Assembly (NCBI RefSeq): GCF_020184175.1
Contig: NC_065530.1
Coordinates: forward strand, 37,239,260 to 37,303,259
DNA length: 64,000 nucleotides
Source: Aphis gossypii
Taxonomy: Eukaryota > Arthropoda > Insecta > Hemiptera > Aphididae
Reading direction: 5' to 3'
The first letter of the stretch is position 1. Each line of letters starts with the position of its first letter. The notes below the pieces were generated by a model. The model saw only the letters and a list, made by a program, of their open reading frames with translations. It searched no databases and was not told where the DNA came from. Shown one piece after another: positions 1 through 13,500 of the stretch. Both the position numbers and the translations under genes were made by a program.

Positions 1-840
1 ATTTAACACAAGCTTCCAAAATTATTCAACATTATTTCTGCTGGAAACTACGCGATCTATAATGGGATAAAACTACCTAATACTCCACAATCAAATAACA
101 TACTAATAATCAAAGAATCCATTATTATTAAAAACTCATCCTAAAAAAATAAAATTTTCCAAAACATCCAGACAAAGTTTATCCAAATAAATAAAAAACA
201 TCGTATTAATGTAAGTACCACCCTACTCCGGTATCATTGGAAACGAAAAAACAGAAAAATATGCCGACCTTGCAAAGAAAAATATTCCAAACATTACAAT
301 AAATAACTACTCACTAGCGATATTAAAAATTCTATTGATAAAAAATGCTCTCATCTTGAAAAAATCAATGGAATTTAATACCAATATCTAACAAATTTAA
401 AAATAACAATAAAAAATATTTAAAATAACAATTCTATAATAGCACACCCATTCCAACTTTAACCGACGACATACATCGCAAACACCCGCACCAAAATCGG
501 ACACTCCTTCTTTATACGCGCATACCTAATTAGTAAAGAGATTCAACTAATATGCAGCATATGTTACAAAATACTATAACTATCAATCACATAGAGGAGA
601 AATGTACACAATATATTTCAGTCTTCAACAAGTATCGACGTGAACATGTCACCTAACATAATAGAATCGCTTAATGAAAATTGAACATTGAAAATTATTG
701 TATTCTTAATAAATATCACAAATGCTTTTAGAAAATTGTTATTTTTAAATCTAACCTAACCTATGCAATATGTAATATCTAATGACAGACTTATAACCTT
801 TGCTGTCGGAGCCTTAACTTTCAAATAAAAAAAAAAAATC
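1..840 (+). mobile_element. Decayed non-LTR retrotransposon (LINE), 3' end with RNase H remnant and A-tail
   Basis: In the plus frame from position 215 a stretch reads like the end of a LINE RNase H domain, with VPPYSGIIGNE followed by EKYADLA; this matches the usual WVPxHxGIxGNExAD core, but the Trp codon is now a stop. Further on, about 487-580 reads RTKIGHS...AYLI...CSIC, like the C-terminal cysteine tail of Jockey-like LINEs. The element ends in an A-run at about 827-838 after an AT-rich 3' UTR. There are many stops and frameshifts, so it is a dead copy; the 5' part lies off the window or is lost. Family assignment rests on motif recognition. Confidence 0.75.
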
Positions 841-3800
841 GATATCTTACATGTATATCACTACCAACTGCTACAACAGTAGTCTAGATCGAAATCCTAT
901 TATAAATCTGTAAAGAAAATTCAGAAGTTATTTTGAAAATTCACTTCTTTGTTTGACTTTGCACAAATAGGCTTAAATCATAAAAACCATCATAAAGGAC
1001 ATCGATTACGCTGAACAGACAGAGATTTAAATTTTCTAACGTCAAAAATAAAAACAGATACCAGACAATCCCAAATGTAAACCAATAAAACGCCATTAAA
1101 TGCTCGACATCGAAATTCCCGAAACATATCTTTCTAGGCAAATGGAGAATATGGTTTTCACGTTAATCCAAATTCGAATTATGTAACAGAAAATACTTAA
1201 TGCACAAAAGATAATGTCTCTGAGGTATAATTATGGTTTCTTGAAACAGTCAATATATTATAAATTATACATATACAGAATGGCGAATGCAACTAGAATA
1301 AATACGTCATTATTGAATAATATGACGGTTATGTAACATCCACAAGCCGTTCCGCCAATATCACTAAAGTCACAGCTGACGCGATTATAATATAAAAATG
1401 AAGAATATTTGTACTGAATCCTATAATATGGATTTTTGTTAAATATAATACATAATATATCAATCATAGACGACATTAAAGCATTTTTTATTTTCAAAAT
1501 GCATTACATGATATGTTTCTTTTCGTTTTTTATAGTATATAATGGTACAAATAAGTATGTATATGGTATCCATTATATTTTACTAGTAACGAATTTATTG
1601 TGTAATACAATAAATTTAATATAAACGTAGATTATTAAAATAATATCAATATTTAGTATCAAGTCCGCAGTTTAACATTGAGTAGCTGAGTTTCTCTAAT
1701 ATCAAAAAGAAAGTACCCTATAACTAAGAAAAAACGCGTAATTTTTATAATTATTATTGGTCAAAAAAAACGCAACGATGTAAACTCGTATTAGTCGAAT
1801 TCCAATCGTTTATAATAATTCCGAGCACGAACGCACGTGTCCCGAGTATTTTTCTCCCAACATGTCAAAAACAAAAATCTGTCAGGGAAATATTACGCTG
1901 GTACGTGGTCGTCAGGTCTTGATGACATAAAAAAGTGACGTCGTTCACTTGTCTCGTAAAGAACGTTTTTTTTTTTTTTTTTTACATGCTTTTATTTATG
2001 TTTTCTGTATTAAAACTACATCCCTGCAGGACAAGCGTGACCAGATTATTGTTACAATTCGGAAAAAAATACATTTATAATATTTGTACGTGTTTATTTA
2101 TTATTTAGCGCCTGTACGAGAGCAGAATTAATTTTTATGTAGGTATGCTTAGTAACCGTACAAAATCCATGATCCTTTTGACTATTATGCTACCTACAGT
2201 TCAATAGAAGTAATTTATTAAAGTATTTCATTTACCAAACTAAAGACATAATCAAACATATTATACAACTCATGATATAAGTATATATAATAAGCATTTG
2301 AAAATATATAATTTAAAGTTACACACTTTTCCGATAATCTCAATGATTTAATAGGACTCTCTATCACATCATATAGATATATGTATCAAATTATTGTAAA
2401 TTATTATTTACGAATAAATCAACAATATTTAGCTATTCGTAAAAATAATGTATACCTATTAAATTACAAAATAAATACTTATTATTTACGAAAGTAATTT
2501 ACTAATACAAATACTTACATAAAACAGTTGTTTGAGAATTTGGAAAAATAGAAATACAAAACAATTTTCTTTAATTTTTTTTACTTTTATTACTAAGAAT
2601 AAAGGTTAAAAGCTACTTTATGATATGAACCTACAAAGTTTTATATTCGTCTTGTAATATACACGTTGTGTTTCATTATATGTAATACGATCTTTAAGAT
2701 TTTAAAAGTATACATATGTATTTAAATTTGAATTATTAGTTTAAAACAGATTTATTTGTTTACAAATCGAATACAGTATTAAAAGTTATAAATATGTTGA
2801 TTTCCCCCAATTCTTCCCCCGTATTGGCGAGATGGTTGAAAATGGAATATATGAAATGTGTATGGCAAATTCTAGCTATATAGTGGTGACAATATCTACT
2901 ATGTGGGACGTGTTAGCGGAGTGTCGACATTTTTGGATGATTTTTTTTTTTTTGACAAAAGCAATTATATTGTAAATTTTTAAACAATATTGACAAAAAT
3001 TTGATGAAAAAATAACCCTTGATAAGTTCAGTAGTTGTATATTGTATAAAGTTACAAAATAAACAGCTTTTTGGTACAAAATTAAACCACTATACATAAT
3101 ATAATATTCAAAACCAGAGCAAACTAAAAAAAGCGTATTGGTTTTTTATGATCAAACTCACTTTATCACTACACGTATTTCAAAACAACTGTATTTCTGC
3201 AAAAATTCAGTTCTCAATTTGTGTAGTACATTTATTCAAATTTAAATTTGATAATCTACAAAATACGTATACTTCATGACAATTAAAATTTAATATACTA
3301 ATATGTATTAAATGCACATGAAGCTTTCACACCAGTAAATTATAATTGAGTATAATATTATCACTTATTAGAGCTCGTAACTAACAACCATTATTTTATA
3401 TAATATATTAATAATACAATTATTTGTTACTTTATGAGCACGCTAAAAAGCTAAAAAATGAATTGTTATAATGTTAAAATGTACTAAAATAATTATGATT
3501 TATAACTTAGAACTCGATTTAAATGTATAGTTAAAATAACACTAAAATCAAAATAAATACAATTAATTATATAGTTTTAAATTTACATTTTTGTTAACGT
3601 TATTACTCTCACTCATAAATTACAATGAACTTTCTCACGAAAACTATAACTAATAAAAAATAATAGATTAATATTGTTTCATTTATCTTTTTGGGTGGTG
3701 CTTAGGCGGCGCCATTGAAGTATACAGTAGGTAATTAAAACAATTTCATGAAAGGTTTATGATCATACTACTATACATGAAAACATAGTATAGCTGATAA

Positions 3801-6800
3801 CTTGTGCGTATTCGATTTTTTAAAGCTTGGGAAGTATCTACTATTGTCTTTATAAAAGATAAGTTTTATAGAACAGTATAGTTTATTAAACGTCCATCTA
3901 TGATACAAGAGAAGAAAATGATATTTCTTAAAAGAAAACAAAAAGAAATTAATATAAAATAGAGTTTATACGTTACGCTCTAAATCTCTGGAAACAATTA
4001 GTTTGTCATACAATACAATATTATTCGAATTTATAAATATATGAATGAAACTCATTCATAAACACAACATTTTAATTCGTAGATTGTCCATTTACATTAT
4101 GACATATTAAGTTATACCACCCTTTTAAGACAACGACAATTTTATTTTATTAGAAACACTAAAAATTGTATAATTCCGTATTCGTCATATTAACTTGATT
4201 ATTTACGCAATCAGTTAAAGTAGCAGGTGAGTAATTAAAGTAAAATGTGATGAAAAGGGAAATATACGCCGCTATACAAAGAACGTCTAAACTATTATTT
4301 AGTTACGATTTGAGTTACTATAAAACTTTAGAACAAGTCATAAAGTGCACAACAGACAACGCGTATTTTATTCCCTTGACAAACAAAGACGAACTGTGTA
4401 TTTTGCAGATTTTAGGATAGTTTCAAATCTTCAAATGTAATATAATTTATGACGAAGAAATTAATAAGTGGCTTTAATATTTCCTCTTAATTTAAACTAT
4501 GCGCATTATATTATTTAGAGTAATAAACACATATTATACAGTCTGAAACTGAAATGTTGTTTAAATATCATTAAATGGTTCATGCAACCAATTCCAACTT
4601 AAATCAAATAAAAAAAATATATGACTTTTACTAATTATTGCTCAATATGTATACCTAATATATCTATAATAAATAATAGTAATTTAAAATTAACAATATG
4701 TTTTATCATATATTTAGCATCAAATAAATAAACTTTTGAATACCCATATCAATATAAAAATATCAAATTATGCTCAACATACCAAAAAAAAAATAAAAAA
4801 AATAATGCATACTTTCGTGGTTTTATTATTATTTATCGATTATCAATAGATTGTGAATAATTGCTTATTTTTAGAATTAATTTACAAATTATATTGATTT
4901 GTACTAATTTATACTAAATTATTACTATATCTACTAGCTAACTTTTTTTCTAATTAAATACTTTTAATTACAATTATGATTAAGTGATGTATCTAATTTC
5001 ATATCGAATGGTAGATTACTAGTAAAAAATAAAATAAAAATGGAAAAAGTTGATTAAAAAAAAAAATAGAATGGTGAACGCATTTTTCATACTTCCTTTT
5101 TCTATACAATTGCTATCCTTTAGCGTAATAATTTTAAATTTATATCATTAATGATATTTTCTAACAAGTTAGAAAATTTTACAAAAAATTAAAACGATTA
5201 ATGTTTTATAATATTTCAGAGTAAAAAAATATATAATATAAATTATTATTTAAGCTTTTCTATTTTCTTCCTTAAATTTAAACTAACATTATGTTAATTT
5301 ATAGAAAAGTACTAACTTTAGTCTGTAAATTTAACCCTAATAACACTGCATCTTTACTGCATCGTGTACAAATATTTTAGTGCAGTGATTTCTTTATTTT
5401 AATAATAAATTACATATTATGTATCATGTTTAAAGGAAGGAAATTACAATATAGCTATACATATTATAATAATGCATTAAAAAAAAAAAAAACACTAAAA
5501 TATTTCACTTACATTCTGAACTATGACTTTCCAATTAATTAAACACTCTGTATATCAAGATTCAAATTTAACCAACAATTTAGTATTTAACATTTTTGTT
5601 CAATCAATTATAAAAATATATAGGTATATAAAACTATAAAAATTAAAGTACATTTATAATTTCTAAGTAGGTATAGTTGTTTTCATTAAAATATTTAAAA
5701 TGTGTAAATCTATTTTCTGTGATTAATGTTTACATTGAAATTAGAATAACTTACGAAAAGCTATAAAAACGATATAAATGTAAAAATATATTTCAATTCA
5801 GTTAATCAACCATGCAGCCCACATAAGAATAATTCATTCATAAATGTTCCAATTCTAATGTGTTGTCCCTAATAAATCAAATAAACTTTGTTATTTGAGA
5901 TAAAAATATATATGGCGTTTCTCTGTCAAGACAATATCTTAAAATGACAGGTAGAATTGAATATTCTCTTTCCGACACATTGAGCTTTTCGGAGATTAAT
6001 TAAAACTACAGTCACGTACCCAAGTTTTTCAAAGTAAGCTCTTTTATTATCTATCTCGAATTTCCCCGTAATCAACCATCCATGTCTAATGATCAGAGTT
6101 CAAACGCATGTACGATCCAGAGTAATATTTATATTAAAATCAGTATTTCAAATATTATTTACTAAAAACAAATGTAATACATGCCAATATTCCGTGTTTA
6201 CTGTTCAAATAATAGTTTTGAAAAATTCTATATAGTCCTATTCCTATATTCTAGAATAAATTATTAATTGTACGATGAAGTTACTATATATCATGCTATA
6301 CTTTCATAAGCTTTAGCTAAACTCAGCTGACTAAGCCACCCATAACGTAAAGATGTGTGTGTATATATATAATATACATTTATAGCTATATATATAGTGC
6401 TTAAACACTAAACCTTTACCTTAATACCATAAAATGGATTTTTAATGAAAGTCTACAGTGTTGTCTAAAATATTTTACCTTTCTTAAAATATTGATCTAG
6501 TTGACACTGTGATTTGATTATTTCTTTAGTAATATACTTGGTAACTTAAGTTTTTTCTATTAAAGAATAATTTTAGGTAGGTGCCTATTTTTTTATAGTT
6601 TTTTATATGATGCAATTGGTATTCTTTAACATTTATATCATGTGTAAACATATATAGGCGATAATTACACATCTGAAATATTATTAAAAATCTTTTTATT
6701 TACCTTGGGATAAATCCAAGTTGGGTCAATGGGATAATCTCACGTCGGAGCTCACACAATACACTTAAATAATTACGAATTATTTTAAAGAAATATTTAA

Positions 6801-6890
6801 TCTAATAAATTTAAAAAATTGAGGGTTATTCGAGTTCCCTTTACTAATAACGATATTTGCAACAGTATTACCTGTAATTTAATTTATAAA
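841..6890. other. AT-rich non-coding stretch, probably intronic
   Basis: I see no supported coding exon, RNA gene or complete element here. The short open frames are AT-rich and have no recognisable protein character. One more complex patch (about 1,770-1,985) carries an E-box (CACGTG) and a CRE-like TGACGTC and ends in a run of about 18 T. If the exon at 8.9-9.2 kb continues leftward, this stretch is part of its downstream intron. Confidence 0.5.
1770..1985. promoter_or_regulatory. Complex patch with E-box and CRE-like sites (tentative)
   Basis: A locally less AT-rich, CpG-bearing patch in monotonous AT-rich DNA. It contains CACGTG near 1,835, TGACGTC near 1,936, and an imperfect repeat around gtcgtcaggtcttgatgac. 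It ends in a T-run of about 18, so a minus-strand retroelement tail is an alternative reading. Function is inferred only from composition and motifs. Confidence 0.2.
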
Positions 6891-6894
6891 AAGC

Positions 6895-7250
6895 ATAGTT
6901 CTACGGGTCGGGTGTTTTCGACGGGCTAACAAACCGTCATAGTTCTAAACAACATAACTAACTGGATTTAAGACTGAATAGTTGGATATCGGTTTTACGT
7001 TTTGGCACATTGATTATATAAACTTGACTTTAAATAAACCTGGAGCAATAGGAGTTTTAGTAGATGTTCTAAAAACGATTCGGATGGAAGTTCTGACCCA
7101 TCAAGAAATAAGGTGGGGAGACTCAGGGTAAATACATGTAAAAAATATCACAATGTTGTATAATGGGATATGTGACGATAAAAATCCAAAGGATGTTGCT
7201 TTATAGTGAACAGTGAATATCTCTCGGCCGGCCAAGGCTGAATTATCTAT
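6895..7250 (+). pseudogene. LINE endonuclease-domain fossil
   Basis: The plus frame 6,997-7,131 encodes 44 residues that resemble the start of the endonuclease/exonuclease/phosphatase domain of insect LINEs. TFWHI...LNKPGAIGVLVDVL corresponds to the usual TWNVRTL..PGAL.xLL start, and HQEIRW is the QE[I/V]RW motif carrying the catalytic Glu. TAA follows at 7,129, and the same frame continues with a YNG motif to another stop near 7,206. Flanking GC-richer DNA (gggtcgggtgttttcgacgg; ctcggccggccaagg) probably belongs to the same element. It is broken and short. Confidence 0.65.
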
Positions 7251-8886
7251 TTATTTTATAACTAATACATAAAATAAATTGTTGAATTGTTGTTCAACAT
7301 GCTAGCATAGTAATTAATACGTTATATATACCTATTGTATATATATATATCTTTTTATGTATTCACTATTAATTTATCTTAATCCTTATATAAAATGAAT
7401 AAAAATATTAAAATTACAAAATGATAATGGCTGGAATTTAATTCATGCATTGGAAGATTCATACGACTATGATATTACATGTTTAATTGTTTTATGAATA
7501 GTTGACATTGGGAATTAAATTGAGGTATTATGCTGTTTTCATAAATTATTTGAAAAATAAATTTAAATAAATTAATAGTTATCATAAATGTATAATACAA
7601 TAATTTATATTAAACACATTCATTAGCAGTTATAGGTATGTTATTAAAATATTGATTTGTTTAATGTGGTATTATATTTTTAATTTATAATAACAAAAAG
7701 TGAACAGTTTCACGCTCACTATACTAAGATAAGTATTACATATGAATATTTAACCATTCCAGATATATTTATATATTAGTTTAAATATAAGAATATTTAA
7801 TTTTTAGTCGTTACGTATGTATGGCCTCATTAAGTAAAAATTGTCTTTATATAGTTAAGACGAGTCAAAATCGAAAAAATTATATATAACTACATACTTA
7901 ATTATAATAAATTAACAAATTTAAAATCATGATATAAATCTACCGAAAATATCTTAGTACTATCATTGGAAACTATACTTAAAAAAAATATTGTTAGTTT
8001 CATTTCTTTATATATTACTAGTATTAATTATAATTTTCAAGTTTAATTTATAAAACGTTACGATTTTATATAAAATACATTTACGTATTACATTGTATAT
8101 CAATATTCAATATATTATATACATTATAGTCTATAGATGTCTATTAAATATGTTAAACATATTTCACACAAATTAATTGTTTATATATAATTGGCATTTA
8201 ACAATTACAACTTCATAAAAACTAAAAAAAAATAATGATAAAACAATTAAACCTTGGATGATTGTTATCTCTTTCTACTTTGACTCTTGGTCTGTTAACT
8301 AAATTATCAACCTAATGATATTTTATAGTATCAAAAAATGTTGCAAAATTGTGTATTCATGTGCATAATACCATACTGTGTAATGATAAAACACATATAT
8401 TTATGTTTATACATAAAAAGTTTTAAACTATTATGTATAACATTGTACCACTATTGTATTACAGCCCATGTGTTTTAAACATTCAACAACTAGTGTTCAC
8501 ACACTATAGTACACATTAACATTATTGTTGGGTTTTGAAACGTTGCCAAAGTAATTTTCTAAAATTGTCGCAAGACAAACTGTTTTTAAAATAATTAAAT
8601 AACCATATTAATCTATCAATAAATATATGTTTTCAGACATTAAAAAAACAATTACAATTGAAAGCAAAATATCGTAGGTAATTCTATGGTTTTGTAACTT
8701 TGTAAGCTATATTGCACAATATGTGTTGTACCAATATTATTAAAATACAGTGAATACCTATTATATGTACTACTATTAAATGCTTATAAGTAGGTAATAT
8801 AGGGTAATATAGGGTAATATATTAATATGATATTATCTATATCGATTAAACATGATTATATGATATTTTAATAACAATTAACTAAC
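7250..8886. other. AT-rich non-coding stretch
   Basis: No exon, RNA gene or mobile element is supported. The stretch ends with three near-identical 10-bp units (agggtaatat type) at about 8,791-8,820. It is probably the intron immediately downstream of the minus-strand exon at 8,887-9,172. Confidence 0.5.
8791..8820. repeat. Short tandem repeat, 3 x 10 bp
   Basis: The units taggtaatat, agggtaatat and agggtaatat follow one another without spacers. It is a small minisatellite with no apparent function. Confidence 0.8.
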
Positions 8887-9156
8887 CTGATAATAATCCA
8901 TATAGTTGCCAAAGCCCATGTGGTTACAAGAACATGTACAAGTCTGAAGATGATACTTCAGATCTAAATCTAAGTCGACATCCTCTCTGTCAAACATTCC
9001 TGGTACATGGCCCCTTTCTCTCTGTTCTGTCGATCTTCTGGAACTTTGTTTCTTTCCACAATTCAGTTCGAATTCCGCTCCAGCCAGTCTGGTATTCATC
9101 CGAACACAGGAAGATAACTGCCGACCACATCGTTCTTGTAACAATTGTTCAACCAT
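8887..9156 (-). CDS. First coding exon of an unidentified protein (90 codons, partial gene)
   Basis: On the minus strand a good acceptor (tttatttttacag) precedes an exon beginning at 9,172. After a 16-nt leader with an in-frame TAG, an ATG in good context (acgatATGg) opens 90 codons. The exon ends in phase 0 at a strong donor, ATCAG|GTTAGT, at 8,887. The protein starts MVEQLLQERC and has a basic, Arg/Gln-rich middle (SSRRSTEQRERGH, about residues 38-50). An acidic DVDLDLDL run follows at about residues 58-65, then a Cys cluster (TCTCSC) before HMGFGNYMDYYQ. There is no signal peptide or membrane segment. Base composition is far less AT-rich than the surroundings, supporting real coding sequence. 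I do not recognise the family. The acceptor implies an upstream 5' UTR exon; the remaining exons lie beyond the left edge, so the flanking introns are very long. Confidence 0.7.
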
Positions 9157-10329
9157 ATCGTTAGCTAACTATCTGTAAAAATAAAAGCAAAAATAGAATT
9201 TTGGTTACGAACTTGCTATAAAATTAAACTGTGTAAATGCATAATCACGTTTTATAATGACAATATGTTTTACAATAATCCGTTGTTTTGCGAATAGACT
9301 AACCCTAATTTAGTATCAAACCCTTACCTAATATAAACACATAATAAACAATTCCATGTATGCTAAAATGGGTGAAATGCGTAATTCATAAAGTACTGTT
9401 TATTCAATCAATACTAAAAATAAAATCACATATTAGGTATATTACAAACATCGATTAGCAACTAAATTCATTTTTCGGCTACCTATATAATATTATTAAC
9501 TATAAAGTTCAAAATAATTAATTTTATTATGGTTACCTACTTACGATCAAAAAATATACAGCTGACTGCTAAATATGACGTTAAAGAAAGTAAATATTTT
9601 AAATAATGTTTTATTCATCAACTTTATTAAAACTTAATTTTCACTATACTAAGTGTAATAGATGTCAGTTTTATTGTATATATATATACTTATATGTGTG
9701 TGTGTAAGTACTGTGTGTGTGCGTCTTTGTAATATATATTATGGTTTTACTAAAACAAAACTATTTATTAATGATTCATTAATTCAGTTACATTTGGGAA
9801 TATATTGTGCATTGTTTCCAACTAATATTTTTTTTCACTTTTCACCTTTTGATTTACTCCTAAACATTTTTCATTGCTTTTGAACATGGAGAAATCAAAA
9901 GTTTCAAAAAGTTAATCTAGTCTTTTATTAAAAGATATCTAGTAAGTATATAAAGAGAGATGAAATTTTTGAACTTTCGCTAAGTTATTTTGCACCGTGA
10001 AATTAAACAATAATGGGCCAAATCATTTTGAAGAAAGTCCTTTAAATTAAATGACAAATACAGTTAATAGAATGATGAAAATAGCTTTTGCGAAACACAC
10101 AATTAGTTGATATCTATATTTTATAACACGCGCTGTGTGTGTGTCTTTTATTGTTTAATGTAGACCGTAAGTATAAAATCATTTTCATATTTTACATCGA
10201 AATTATTGGCGAATGTCATAGTACATTCAAATGTATTGCTTTCCGTAGTTTCAAAGTTTAATTATCGGGTTCCGTCCGACACGCGAAACAAATAAACCAT
10301 TAATTTCTAGCTTGTATAGAATTAATCGA

Positions 10330-10500
10330 TCCCTTCAAGCGTTATTCGAGAATGAGAGAGAGGAGAAGAGAGAAACACGCACGCACACACTTTACCATCA
10401 AGTGTGAAAGAGAGACAAAGTGACTGAGATAATAGAGGAAGCACATTTGTTTGTCTCTAAAAGGACTACTGCAGTAGGTTCGTTGTTAACGATTCTGGAT
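10330..10500. promoter_or_regulatory. GA/CA-rich patch, possible GAGA-type regulatory element
   Basis: The plus strand carries gagagagaggagaagagag followed by acacgcacgcacacac and further GA repeats. Such tracts are known binding sites for GAGA-type factors at insect promoters. It lies about 1.2 kb upstream of the minus-strand exon that ends at 9,172, so it could be an internal promoter or enhancer. The evidence is composition only. Confidence 0.25.
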
Positions 10501-13500
10501 GGAAATTTCTATCGGTCACGTTTTACACTAATATTATGTATATTGAATGAACACTGGAGCTAATAAAAATACGAAGATACCACTTGGCACTTCTTACATC
10601 CAATAATAATTCAATACACTGTTCAATCGTGTAATTACAGTGGGTAGTGCAATTGATTAAATTATAACTATTACGTTAACACTATAAGTATAAACTACAT
10701 TATATTATACATGTATTAAATAACCTCACTTACGACTTTTCATTAAATTAGTATGTGTGCATGTAACACTCTTTAACAAGCACTAATATATGATAGTGAT
10801 TAGTGTGTCAATGTTTAAATATTCAATAATTTTATAAATTATAACCATAGGTAGTAGTCAACCATCGTAGCGCATAATAATATTGTATTATCGTATCTAT
10901 TCATAATTTAATTAATCAGCGATGATTCGCTACATCAAACACACTATTTATAACTATTAACTATAATAAATAAAGTCAAATATTGTTAAATTCTAAGGAA
11001 ATTTATCGATGCCATTTTATTATTGTTTAAAAATCTTCCTTTGACGGTTTTAATATACTGTACTGTACTGTACTCGTTAGTTTCGTTACTTAAACATATT
11101 ATACATATTATTGTATTCTAAACTTTAACTACTTTAAAAGTTATAACAAATTAACAATATGGTTCAATGTTTTATATATAAAAATCAAAATTTTAAGAAA
11201 AATACTTTAAAATAGAAAATTAAAAATGTACTGTATTCAAAATAGAAAAAAAGTATTATTTATAAGCTTTATTATTTTTTAAATAATCGTTACGAGAGAA
11301 GAAATTTTCTAGGAATTGCTTTTATAGTTGCAGCATACGCATTCAAATATTTATATTACGCTATAAATCCAAATAGCAAAGTCAAAGTGTTTTACGACGT
11401 ATTAAGGTAATATGACACAATGCTGATATTGATCGATTAAATGCATAAAAACAAAACTATATTATAAATTAAATGAAACTAATAATATTATTTTTAATTA
11501 GTATTTACTTGACACATATTCTGAAATAATAAGTGTCATATGCACGTTTCATGTCACTGTATAATGGTATAATGCCAATCATACTTAGCAAATATAAATT
11601 TAAAGTCAAATGTAAACAGATAATAATCATCGTCAGATTTTCCAACTTTAATAAATTAATATATTTCATATTAAGTTGATAAATTAAAAATGGCCACAAA
11701 ACTGTAGTGTCCATTAATAGATTAAGAGGTATATATTTTACATTTGAGAACCAACCAATAACAATTAACAGCGGTACTTATGGTATAAAGATTTAAGTTC
11801 GGATTGATATTTGTAATTTGATCATACAATTTTAACTCTTTACTGTAATATTATTATGAGACTAAGGAAAGTTGTGTATAGTAATAATCGTAGTATCATT
11901 ATTATTATATATAAAAAAAAAATTAATTATACTCAATTCATACTCCTAAAGTAATAATAGTAATAAGTGTAAGTTTTAATTATTACAATGAATTATAGTC
12001 AAAATATGTTTAAGCAATATAGAGATTCGAAATATAATGATATGTTATCCATGCGAGAGCTGAATATCAGAAGTGTACCAACATCTATTGCGTTAGTCAT
12101 TACGGATCATTGAATTGTAAATCTGTTAGGTTTTCTTTTGGAAAATTATGATTAAGTGTCGTCATCAGCACCACGATATGCAAAAAGACTAAACGACTTC
12201 CTGTCAGATTTTTAACGTCAAAAATGCCATTAATCATTTTACTGCAGTAATGTGTTGTTAAGAATTTTGAATGTAATAAAAAAATTGAAGTGCAAAAAAG
12301 GTTAATTGTACAATAGTGTGTTTTTTTATTATGCCTGTTAACACTTTTTCGTATAGGAGTGGCGGACGTAGTGGACGATTTGAGACGCGTGTAGAAAGGA
12401 GGTATCTTGTCTGCATTTTATTTTAAGTTTTTTTTTTTCAATTCGTTAAATATTGATCAAATTTAAGCATTTTAAGATGATAAACTGTTACATAATTTAT
12501 ATTTAATATTAATTAAAGTGAGCAGTTCATATTTTATTCTAATCAAAATAATTAAGCCTGACCCTTTTGTTAATGCAAATTATTTATTCAGTGATTATTT
12601 TAGCCATACTCAATTTTTTTTCAATAATTTTTTGCTCGATTCGTTTAGTTTCGAATATTATAAAGCAAAAAATCAAAATATATGAACAGCATAAAAACGT
12701 ATTTGATATTTATTATAATGCCAATCTAAATTTAGTAAATTATATTAAATAAATTTATTTAAAATATAGGTACGATAGGTATGATCATGGTTATTGTAAT
12801 TATTTTCTTATAAAAAGTTCTCAAAATACTAATTTTAAAATGAAATCGTCAACGATTATTCGAACATTTTTATTAAAACACTAGATACGTTAAAAACTTT
12901 TGAATTATTACCTGTTACCTATTACAGGGTTAAATCTGAAGCTTGTTTTTAAGGATAGGTAGCGAATAAGGATAATTATAAGTGACATAATATAATATTA
13001 TAAATTGCAAATTTGACAGTGTTTATGTATTTTAATTAACAATATTTTTTATAGTACAACTATTAACTAGAAGAAGAAAATTAACCAACTGGCGAACAGT
13101 ACTGAAACAGGTATTAAGAGGATAAAGAGCGGTGATTCTATTTATTTTTTTTATATTTATAATTGAAGTAAATCGTATATCGTAATAATAAATAATTTCA
13201 AATTATTATAGATTAGATAGTAAATGTTTGTTTAAGGTAATAATAATAATTATAATGATAACGATTTTCGAGCAAACGTGTTATCTACAGACTATAGTTC
13301 TATTATAAACTTTAAAACATGATATAGGCACCGTGCCACCGTGGTTTTAAATTAACTATAAAAATATGTAAAACTCTTCCCCCACCTACAATTAATTTTC
13401 CTCTAAACTATTAAAATTTCAGAATATATCTGCAATATAAAATATTACAATTTCCAATAAGAACTCTGGTATTTTATGAAATATGGTATTTAATATTTTT

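Noticed and set aside
9662..9883. 73-codon plus frame with Val/Cys/Tyr repeats
   Set aside because: It arises from TA/TG microsatellite DNA.
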